Source: Sarcocystis neurona
Taxonomy: Eukaryota > Apicomplexa > Conoidasida > Eucoccidiorida > Sarcocystidae
Assembly (NCBI GenBank): GCA_000727475.1
Contig: KL647288.1
Coordinates: 5,600,306-5,664,305 of the forward strand
Length of the DNA: 64,000 nt
Direction of reading: 5' to 3'
The first letter of the stretch is position 1. Every line of letters starts with the position of its first letter. Of the stretch, positions 59,501-64,000 are shown one piece after another. Under the pieces are notes generated by a model. That model was not told the origin of the DNA, ran no database searches, and was given only the letters and a program-made list of their open reading frames with translations. A program made the position numbers and the translations under genes.

Positions 59501-60936
59501 AGACGTCTTATATATGTATGTGGTTATATATGTGTTTGGCCCATTGTGTATACACTTTATATTTGTATATGTTTACATGTGTATCTGGCCCGTTGTGTAT
59601 ACACTTCATAGATATGTATATATATGTATATGTATATGTTTACATATGTATTTGGCCCAGTGTTTATACACTTATATATATATGTGTATTTTGAAGTGGA
59701 TATTCTTGCGTACTCATATATTTTAATAAGAGTGGGATGAATGTGTGGGTTGTGTGTTTCGGTCGTCCACGTGTGGAGACGTGTGTGAAGTCGACTTTCT
59801 GTGGAAAGCCGGAGAGGCGAACGCGCGCGCGCCGTCGACTAAGAAGAGATATTCGTCTTGCTGTTGTGTGGAGTTCTCCGGCCACAGAGAGGTGGCGCGC
59901 GCTGCAGCTTGCGAAGGAGTACTTCCATTGCTGGTGCTGTTTTCCTTTCTCTCGTTCTGGTCGACGTTGCTGCTCCTCTTCTGCCCGGCGCAGACTCTCC
60001 GCACGTGTCTGTGGCTCTTTGTGTCGGTCTTTCCTGCTCTATTTCACTTTCCCTTCGTCTCTATCTCTCTCCACACACACCAGAGACATATATACTCAGG
60101 GAGATACATGCAGACGTATATATGAGTTTACGTATGTATGTATGTATGTATATGTATGTATGTATATGTATGTGTGTATGTATATGTATGTGTGTATGTA
60201 TATGTATGTGTGTGTGTATATGTATGTGTGTGTGTGTGTGCGCATATGCTTCTCTCAAGCTGTTCTCTCATACCGCGCTCATACGCGCGTATACACATCC
60301 TACATACGCATATACACATATATGCTTACGTGTCCATAGTTATATATATATGTCTATTCTTACATGTCCCCGGTCACACGTACATACACGCATCTTAGAT
60401 ATGCGTATATATATGTATATGTTCGCATGTGCACGTATACTCATATATATATAGATATGGATAACTTTTTATGTATGTGGTGGGAGTGTCAGGTACTCGT
60501 GCTGCGGATGGGGCTGCTCCTCTTCTTGCTGCTGCCCCCCGGGCTTCTGTCCCTCATCTACATGCCGCTGCTGGTGAGAAGCTCTCACCAGCAGCTGCTG
60601 CTACTCTTTTCTTGCAGCTCCCGTCCTTCGTGACGCGCCTCTGTTGCAGCTGGTGCTCCTGGTGATCGCGTTGCTACTGTCCTTTTTGCTGCTGCGACTG
60701 TTTTCCTACTGTTGCTACTGCCCGCGCAGCTGCTGCCCCTGCTGCGGGTGCTCCTGCTGCTGCGACTCTTTTCCTGCTGTTGCTGCTGCCGATGCTGCTG
60801 CTGTCCTTCCTGCTGCTGCTGCTGCGCTTAGGATGCGAGGGCGTTAATGTCGGCGCTTCTGCAGCTCTTGCATCTTCGGGAAGTGGAAGCCTCTTCGTAC
60901 GAAGAATTCAGAAGGCTGCAAGCTATAGTTGATCAA
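32494..60936 (+). CDS. COG2: COG2, conserved oligomeric Golgi complex subunit 2 (multi-exon)
   Basis: COG2 is a lobe-A subunit of the COG tethering complex, which captures retrograde vesicles at the Golgi from the cytosolic side. Exons at 32494-32636, 33615-36124, 38023-38249, 40259-40876, 41904-41986, 44898-45219, 47027-47239, 47808-48239, 49836-49931, 52051-52134, 55794-55982 and 60832-60936 join in frame. They follow the COG2 family from N- to C-terminus. The clearest matches are ELHSFLQQRC..FQEFFSL, LPGLVEVIERRFAACLRP across a splice, and LLQELQRQCKGLLCAVRGIP..YRMTKKP|APRTASPYVERALLP (family: VPTTASSYVDSALKP). YVAELQQLL..LLRLQR follows. Predicted length is about 1,670 residues against roughly 740 in animals, owing to Gln, Ala and Ser runs. 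Start codon and one or more exons between 55982 and 60832 remain unsettled. Confidence 0.92.
33615..36124 (+). CDS. COG2: COG2 exon 2 (large, low-complexity insertions)
   Basis: The acceptor gcgccttgcag ends a CTG-rich intron, and the donor is G|GTACGC after 36124. The first 110 residues are the COG2 N-terminal helical domain: HMALTELHSFLQQRC, LLSFLEEHFQEFFSL, CGRLRGQREAVLLLLLQ and RVLGLRRYVRLSSRV. Further conserved-looking helices are LALESAARELQRLQQCLAAA, PSLEELHVAVCQVQQACFER and EEEWLLCCEHLIRALQF. Long Gln, Ala, Gly and Ser tracts (34.4-35.4 kb) separate them. It ends with one base of an incomplete codon. Confidence 0.9.
36125..38022 (+). other. COG2 intron 2
   Basis: The intron starts GTACGC, runs through TA and CT microsatellite sequence (36.1-37.5 kb) and ends in a CTG block with tggcgtag. 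The in-frame continuation of exon 2 to 37470 gives only Ser/Leu/Tyr repeat translation. Confidence 0.75.
38023..38249 (+). CDS. COG2: COG2 exon 3
   Basis: Two bases complete a codon from exon 2, then AQLLLRGIFVEPLLADALTA, a Glu/Gln tract, and GRERLPEWSSDAV at a GTGGGT donor. The first block fits COG2 DAEALVGQVLVKPYIDEVI. The last residues join exon 4 as PEWSSDAVVYQKFLCAV, equal in spacing to COG2 HPNGLQVMYNKLLEFV. Phase is 1 in, 0 out. Confidence 0.85.
38600..39115. repeat. About 190-bp degenerate tandem repeat in COG2 intron 3
   Basis: Segments recur about 190 bases apart. The pair ctgaatgaaccctgtgtgtg (38769) and ctgtatgagccctgtgtgtg (38961), the gtcgttaaa/gtcatcaaa pair near 38825 and 39018, and two tgggtgctgcgtatgtat copies at about 38904 and 39087 are examples. 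Roughly two and a half copies are visible within TA-rich filler. Confidence 0.7.
39250..39543 (-). CDS. Antisense acidic open frame inside COG2 intron 3
   Basis: A - strand frame starts at 39543 with MAVQREGPYREKREVECEQG, continues Glu/Asp/Lys-rich and includes the 33-bp repeat as an acidic tract. It passes KKNAPSCETHVDLQTSVGRE before running into microsatellite. It is open as far as 38695. No homologue was recognised. A pyrimidine-rich intron can give such a frame by chance, so confidence is low. Confidence 0.15.
39315..39425. repeat. 33-bp TTCATC minisatellite
   Basis: Three near-perfect 33-base units of cttcatcatcatcttcatct plus tcttcatcttcat lie in COG2 intron 3. On + this is a pyrimidine-rich stretch; on - it encodes an Asp/Glu tract inside an ATG-initiated frame. 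Confidence 0.85.
40259..40876 (+). CDS. COG2: COG2 exon 4
   Basis: The acceptor ctggtcttgtccag ends a long CTG run. The exon has 206 codons, phase 0 at both ends, and a GAG|GTACGC donor. It begins VYQKFLCAVCGALAAQPAVF and ends EGDNLWLFADVLLPGLVE. These correspond to two COG2 segments (VMYNKLLEFVPHHCRLLREV and YDFLVNSVWPQIVQGLEEKL). The middle is a Ser/Arg then Gln/Glu insertion with CAG polarity. Confidence 0.9.
41770..41893. repeat. CTG/TTG repeat before COG2 exon 5
   Basis: About 40 nearly uninterrupted CTG triplets with periodic TTG (units of 12-15 bases) occupy the last 130 bases of intron 4 and end ten bases before the exon 5 acceptor. Here the repeat takes the place of the polypyrimidine tract. 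Confidence 0.9.
41904..41986 (+). CDS. COG2: COG2 exon 5
   Basis: Acceptor gtctggtgcag, donor CGA|GTAAGA. The frame reads VIERRFAACLRPTKDASSFL then ACFCATR plus two bases. Joined to exon 4 it gives LPGLVEVIERRFAACLRP, aligning without gaps with COG2 WPQIVQGLEEKLPSLFNP. Both the splice position and the phase are confirmed by the similarity. Confidence 0.92.
43480..43912. repeat. CT-rich minisatellite in COG2 intron 5
   Basis: More than 20 degenerate units of tctctgtgtctccctc and variants (tatcggcgtctccctc), 16-18 bases long, form a 430-base pyrimidine array. It lies within the 2.9-kb intron 41987-44897. It reads as Ser/Leu/Cys/Val repeats on + and Arg/Glu/Gln/Thr repeats on -; both are repeat translation. 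Confidence 0.85.
44898..45219 (+). CDS. COG2: COG2 exon 6
   Basis: The acceptor ttttcagcttctttag gives an A that completes the GA left by exon 5. The exon reads GIETLMFPCELLRWRRSRLL and HAFLARAGLPLWSSRQQQQL, then a Gln-rich tail. The LP-x-(Y/W) block matches COG2 NKKWNLPVYFQIRFREIAGS. The end is set at CAG|GTGCCA (phase 0), a weak donor; other GT sites nearby are possible. Confidence 0.65.
47027..47239 (+). CDS. COG2: COG2 exon 7
   Basis: A CTG-rich block ends in cctcgcggtccag at 47026, and a CAG|GTGAGG donor follows 47239. In phase 0 the exon is mostly Ser/Asp/Asn repeat (CAG/GAC units) and ends HGGHVWGELYQ. That end joins exon 8 as VWGELYQAAVASVVRGL, similar in spacing to COG2 VYFQIRFREIAGSLEAAL. 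The acceptor could instead be 46950. Confidence 0.6.
47808..48239 (+). CDS. COG2: COG2 exon 8
   Basis: The acceptor ggaattattgacag precedes 144 codons, phase 0 at both ends, with a CTG|GTGGGA donor. It begins AAVASVVRGLQEDAELLLPA, has a Gln/Arg/Ser/Asp-Glu insertion, and ends SAMLFYLKERVVRANCLLAV then LTQLFGRAAVLLRRLEIHL. The last part fits a COG2 helical segment of the form RTQLVYVVADLDKLQEQLPE only loosely. Without splicing the frame stops at 48294. Confidence 0.65.
48900..49835 (+). other. CTG-rich part of COG2 intron 8
   Basis: About 0.9 kb of CTG, TTC and CTT triplets on + precede exon 9 and end in a clean ctaacctttgcag. All frames give Leu/Cys/Ser/Phe or Gln/Lys repeat translation. No exon was recognised inside. 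Confidence 0.7.
49836..49931 (+). CDS. COG2: COG2 exon 9
   Basis: Exactly 32 codons, phase 0 both sides, acceptor cctttgcag, donor CCG|GTAGGC. It reads EGMLLQELQRQCKGLLCAVR then GIPATYRMTKKP. This matches COG2 KIIQDLSDSCFGFLKSALEV-PRLYRRTNKE with the conserved Q-(D/E)-L, the single C, and P-x-x-Y-R-x-T. No repeats are present. With exon 10 this is the strongest evidence for the gene's identity. Confidence 0.95.
52051..52134 (+). CDS. COG2: COG2 exon 10
   Basis: Exactly 28 codons, phase 0 both sides. The acceptor is ctgctgctgtcgctgtcttcgccag and the donor CCA|GTAAGA. It reads APRTASPYVERALLPVELLQ then TAAAAVLP, matching COG2 VPTTASSYVDSALKPLFQLQ nearly residue by residue (T-A-S-x-Y-V-x-x-A-L-x-P). 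Confidence 0.96.
54126..55090. repeat. 51-bp CTG/CGG minisatellite spanning assembly gap 2
   Basis: Both sides of the gap show a 51-base unit made of a 30-base part (starting GTTGCCGCTGCGGCTGCTGC) and a 21-base part (GTTGCTGCTGCGGCTGCTGC plus T). On + it reads as Cys/Gly, Leu/Arg or Ala/Val repeats depending on frame. The missing part is very probably more of the same. Confidence 0.85.
54372..54889. other. Assembly gap (518 N)
   Basis: A run of 518 undetermined bases lies inside the 51-bp minisatellite. Frames drawn through it are not evidence of coding. Confidence 0.98.
55460..55740. repeat. Degenerate tandem repeat with gcttgaagttaacg core
   Basis: Six copies of a core like gtgcttgaagttaacgt occur at about 55461, 55520, 55566, 55607, 55646 and 55708, each followed by 25-45 bases of TA repeat. 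The last two copies are identical over the core. The array ends about 50 bases before COG2 exon 11. Confidence 0.85.
55794..55982 (+). CDS. COG2: COG2 exon 11
   Basis: The acceptor ctgtttgggtggccacag precedes 63 codons, phase 0, with a TGG|GTAGGT donor. It reads RSCRRLVLRAAADVVAIYVA, ELQQLLQTEEQKELSLLRLQ, then a Ser-rich tail. It fits the COG2 C-terminal segment YYETVSDVLNSVKKMEESLK-RLKQ (Y-x-x-x-L/V spacing and the K/R-L-(K/Q)-R end). CAG repeats follow directly after the donor. Confidence 0.9.
58995..59272 (+). CDS. Candidate exon, possibly COG2 linker
   Basis: A + frame reads KIAAAAVADPQEAAAAEEGD, EEQEQESIEYSSNNAERKAG, DNLWSLLQYPLQESVLCNSS and RVQEKVAAAARAY. It ends in phase 0 at a consensus GTAAGT donor after 59272. 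The acidic, helical composition and CAG polarity are exon-like. It has no direct COG2 match but lies where a variable linker would be. The left end is approximate. Confidence 0.4.
59530..59690. repeat. Tandem repeat with tttggcccattgtgtatacac core
   Basis: Three copies of a core resembling ggcccattgtgtatacactt are present at about 59537, 59588 and 59654, separated by TA-rich spacers of differing length. Non-coding. Confidence 0.8.
60119..60242. repeat. GTAT/GTGT microsatellite
   Basis: An uninterrupted array of tatgtatgtatg passes into tatgtgtgtatgtatatgtg units. It reads as Cys/Met/Tyr/Val repeats on + and His/Thr/Ile on -; not coding. Confidence 0.85.
60493..60573 (+). CDS. Candidate 27-codon hydrophobic exon
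   Basis: The acceptor gtgggagtgtcag and a CTG|GTGAGA donor bracket exactly 27 codons in phase 0, reading VLVLRMGLLLFLLLPPGLLS then LIYMPLL. It fits the phase of the flanking COG2 exons, but such a hydrophobic stretch is not known in COG2. It may be a chance open segment. Confidence 0.2.
60832..60936 (+). CDS. COG2: COG2 C-terminal exon
   Basis: A CTG run ends in ctgctgcgcttag. The frame reads DARALMSALLQLLHLREVEA then SSYEEFRRLQAIVDQ. It fits the COG2 C-terminus (D-D-K-I-R-L-Q-L-A-L-D-V ... L-G-L-x-x-x-D-I-x-S-F-x-x-L-x-x-L-V). The exon either continues to a stop at 61003-61005 through a Tyr/Ile repeat tail or splices at CAA|GTCAGC after 60936 to the in-phase exon at 61478. Confidence 0.75.
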
Positions 60937-61477
60937 GTCAGCACATACACCTCCTTATACGTATCTTACGTATATATATATATATATGCAGGTAATTGCA
61001 TCTAGACAGCAGTGTAGGTGCGCCTACATACCTATACATATATACACATATATATATTTACAAACAGGGAGAGATAGACTGTTATGTATACGCGCAGGTA
61101 TGTAGGTATATATCCTTGATCAAGTCAGCATCTATACATGTGTGTATACTTATCACCTGAACATGTATATATATATATATATATACAGAGAGAGACCGAT
61201 AGCATGCAATGTATATACGAATACGTTAATATTTATATATAGCAATAAATGTGTGAAGATTTGTAATTCTAGAAGTATATCTGTATCTATCTATGTATAT
61301 GTATATATGTACGTCTCTATCTCTCTCTCCCTATACATATATATACGTGGGGACGGACTTTTTATCTTTCACTATTATTAGGCCTGTATACGGACTTTTG
61401 TGTGCTGATGGTGGGTACGTAAGTAGTAAGAAAGTGTACACATTGTTGCCGAAGACACGTCCTTGGGAGTACTGCAG

Positions 61478-63084
61478 GAACTGGTGAAGCCACTCTTCTT
61501 GCACAGACGCAGGCTGCTGTGTAAATTTGGCGTTGCCGAGGAAGTAGAAGAACTCGGGAGAGTAATATTTGTGTTTGTTGGTTGTCTCTTTTCTTGCATA
61601 TGTATCTGGCGAAGAAAAGGCTGTATGAGGAAGGCTGCAGCAGCAGGACGGCAGGACCCCGTCCGTCCCCAGACTTTCTTCCGTCTCTTCTTCTGCGGCT
61701 ACAAGTACACCAGCGCAATACTATAGGTGTTCCTATCTGTTGACTGCCAGATAAATACATATATATATGCACAAGAGATTCGTAGTAGTCGTAGCGGCAG
61801 TGGACTGTAAAATTTGCAGAGTGCTGCAGGTCAAGAAGCATGTTTGCCTCTCCGCCGGGGAGGATGGGGGGAGGGGTTCTCCCTGTTCCAGACTGCTGCT
61901 GCTGTTTGCTGCTGCTGTCTGCAGCTTGCAGAAGCAACACGTGAATCTGCTGCTGCGCCTGCCCCTGCGGCTTCTGCTGGCGATTCCTGAAACAAGCCTA
62001 CCAGCAGCAAACAGCGGCACCGCTGACGCATGCGGAAGAGGCAGTCGGCTGCTGCGCGTCCGGCTCCGGCAGCAGCAGCAGCAGCCGCGCCAAGCAAGAA
62101 CTCCCCCCCCCTACGACACACACATATGTTTCTCTGACAGGCGGATCTGCAGACCTTCCTGGGCCTACGGGCGTGTTAATATAACATACGTGCACACACG
62201 TACAGCGGCAACGCAGCATGCTTTTCTGTGTATACCCCTACATGTATATATACATAGGTGTGTGTACCTGCGACGCCAGCTGACCGTCTTATGTTTGAGA
62301 ATGAGGGACGCTGCCAAGCATGGCACCGTGAAGCAAATGGAGATATACCTGGTGTCCGGTCCGCAGCTAGAAAGAGACGCTGTGAACATATTAATAAAAA
62401 GAAAAACACGAACACGTCGCTTGTCTTACTAGGAATTTATATTGACCTCTACACGGGTAGTTTAGAGTGACATATATGAAGCCGGTGGGGCTTCGCGTGC
62501 ATATAACTTACCACCCATATATATATATATGTATATGTCTGTAAATATGTGGGTTTTCCTACGAAGATATATTATATATATATGAACTGATGCATAGAAA
62601 CATAGGTGTATGAGTTAGCATATGTGCGTCCATCACACATACACGTTTGTTAAGGTAGAAAGATGTGGGTGTGCGGAAGGGGAAGAACTGAGGCGCACAG
62701 CAGCTATGGGAGTGACCATCTGGTGGAAGACAGGGAAAATTTGTAGAGGCATTATTCGTTGCAGAAGAAGTCGAAATAGTGGAGAGCTCCCTCCTCGAGA
62801 ATATATCTACGGGGGTGCACATAGCACGCATATATACATATATATTGATATACATATATGTAGGCACGTATTTCTCTGCCCGTGTGCCTGTATAGAGGCA
62901 TGTGTATATTTGCGTGTATGTATATGCATTCTTCACATGTGTGTTCTTGAACTCTTGCGTACACTTTTGTGTGTAGGACTATGTATAAATATATTTTATG
63001 TCGTAGACAAACTCTGCGCTGTACCCCAGCCTCCACGCACCGCCTGCTCGAGGTGGCTTGCATGCGGTCCTTCGCAGCTCCTGA
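61478..63084 (+). CDS. Run of in-phase candidate exons downstream of COG2, unrecognised
   Basis: Pieces with AG/GT borders, all phase 0, are as follows. 61478-61561 reads ELVKPLFLHRRRLLCKFGVA-EEVEELGR. A piece from 61830 reads VKKHVCLSAGEDGGRGS. 62280-62351 reads LTVLCLRMRDAAKHGTVKQM-EIYL, and 62734-62814 reads GKFVEALFVAEEVEIVESSL-LENISTG. A piece from 63007 reads TNSALYPSLHAPPARGGL to a stop at 63082-63084. The DAAKHGTVKQMEIYL stretch has the look of an ankyrin-repeat first helix, but one helix is not enough. They may be a COG2 C-terminal extension or a separate small gene. Confidence 0.3.
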
Positions 63085-63119
63085 TGCGGCTGCTGGCAGC
63101 CTCTCACGAAGACTGTGCG

Positions 63120-63670
63120 ACGGGTAGATTGTAGCAAGCTCGCAAGCAGCAGCAGCAGTAGCGCCACAGCGGCAGCCTCACGAAGACCCTTTCAAGAGGC
63201 AAGCAGCCGTCTAACAACAGCCGCAGCAGGCAGTGAGAGCAGCAGTTCTGCCATGAGAAACAGCTGCAGAAGGGACGCGGTCGTATGTTACAGGAGCAGA
63301 AACCTTCGAAGCCGCCTCACCGTAGGAGTAGCACTACGTGTCAGCAGCAGTACTAGTGCAGCTGCCGCAGCAGGAGCAGAGCTCCAGTTTTAACAGCTGT
63401 GGGCAGCGCAGCAGCAATAGCTCACCAGCAGCAGTGGTCAGCTGCAGCAAGCAGCAGCAGCACTTGTAGACAGCAGTATCACCACTGGCCGCAGCAGCAG
63501 CACTTCTAGCAGCAGCAGCAGCGCCTGTAGACACCAGGAATCATCACCGTCAGCAGCGGCAGGAGTCACGGTAGCTAGAAGAGCAGCTGCGATGACTGCT
63601 TCTCGGTATGTCAGAGACCTCTCGAAGTCTCGTCTGATACTACAGGACTCGCCTGCGACGGGAAATTCGC
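63120..63670. repeat. CAG-rich block
   Basis: CAG/AGC triplets on + with Ser, Ala and Thr-rich frames; on - poly-Leu and Cys. Polarity would suit an exon on +, but no frame shows conserved-looking sequence. From 63671 to 64000 the DNA is non-repetitive without a convincing frame (a 64-codon - strand frame at 63760-63954 has a hydrophobic start but no ATG there). Confidence 0.5.
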
Positions 63671-64000
63671 AATGGCGTATTTAAGGCGTCTAGACGCCGC
63701 CGCCTCTTCTGTGGGACAGCTGAACGGCGGTGCGGACTCAGTGCGCAACACAGGCGACTTCAGTGCCCTTCGATAAAACTACAGCTTGACATGAATGCGT
63801 TGGTCCCGGTACCGTAGCATCCGTACTCGTGTATCTCTCTAAGACCAGACTCATGGAGATTTACACACCCCGTGTTACACATTCCTAGCACATGAGTCAA
63901 AATAGGTAATGTAATTATAAGCAATACAGAGAATCGCCGCGACGGCGCAGACACACTTGGGTGTGTACCTTCGCATGTTAGTATCCTACGTACGGATATA

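Larger units (their letters stand above)
55983..60831 (+). other. COG2 3' intron region with unresolved exons
   Basis: 4.8 kb of CAG blocks (56.0-56.2, 57.4-57.7, 58.5-59.2 kb), TA/CA microsatellites, CTG blocks (57.9, 60.6-60.8 kb) and pyrimidine stretches. The COG2 family has a variable linker at this point, so one or more exons are expected. Two candidates with good borders are listed separately. Confidence 0.5.

Noticed and set aside
1..64000. tRNA, rRNA and telomeric repeats
   Set aside because: I looked for T-loop-like GGTTCRA boxes, rRNA core sequences and TTTAGGG arrays and saw none; a dedicated scan could still find a degenerate tRNA.

Overview
The window looks like nuclear DNA of a coccidian apicomplexan, most likely Eimeria. 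The signs are very dense CAG/CTG trinucleotide tracts that read as poly-Gln, poly-Ala, poly-Ser or poly-Leu, long (TA)n and (CA)n blocks between them, introns with ordinary GT..AG borders, and eukaryote-only protein families. There is no operon structure and I saw no ribosome-binding sites, rRNA, tRNA or CRISPR array. Two assembly gaps (25151-25547 and 54372-54889) both lie inside CTG-rich minisatellites. Most long open frames here are artefacts of stop-free trinucleotide repeats, so genes had to be read exon by exon.

Right half (about 32.5-60.9 kb, + strand): the best supported gene is a homologue of COG2, subunit 2 of the conserved oligomeric Golgi tethering complex. At least twelve exons were traced by splice borders, matching intron phases and collinear similarity to COG2 proteins recalled from memory. 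The gene covers about 28 kb because its introns are filled with microsatellites. Poly-Gln/Ala/Ser insertions make the protein about twice the usual COG2 length.

Left-centre (16.5-26.2 kb, - strand): a second multi-exon gene, whose short conserved blocks appear in the order expected for the API5 (apoptosis inhibitor 5 / AAC-11) HEAT-repeat family. This call is moderate. API5 and COG2 are divergently arranged. The 26.2-32.5 kb interval between them holds AT-rich repeats, two ambiguous coding-looking blocks and a repeat-poor stretch (29.9-31.5 kb) that is the best promoter/UTR candidate.

Far left (0.7-12.5 kb): alternating CAG and CTG blocks with plausible + strand exons of one or more Gln-rich proteins I do not recognise. 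One 10.8 kb exon weakly resembles the N-terminal motif of the E3 ligase listerin. At 13.7-14.8 kb there are two small + strand reading frames, followed by a near-perfect 125-bp inverted repeat element (14770-15217). Far right (61.5-63.1 kb): a short run of in-phase candidate exons, either a C-terminal extension of COG2 or a separate small gene.

A recurring pattern links these parts. In both recognised genes the sense strand carries CTG tracts in introns, usually just before the 3' splice site, and CAG tracts in exons. The strand polarity of the triplet therefore marks intron versus exon. All homology statements come from remembered family sequences and visual alignment, not from a search.
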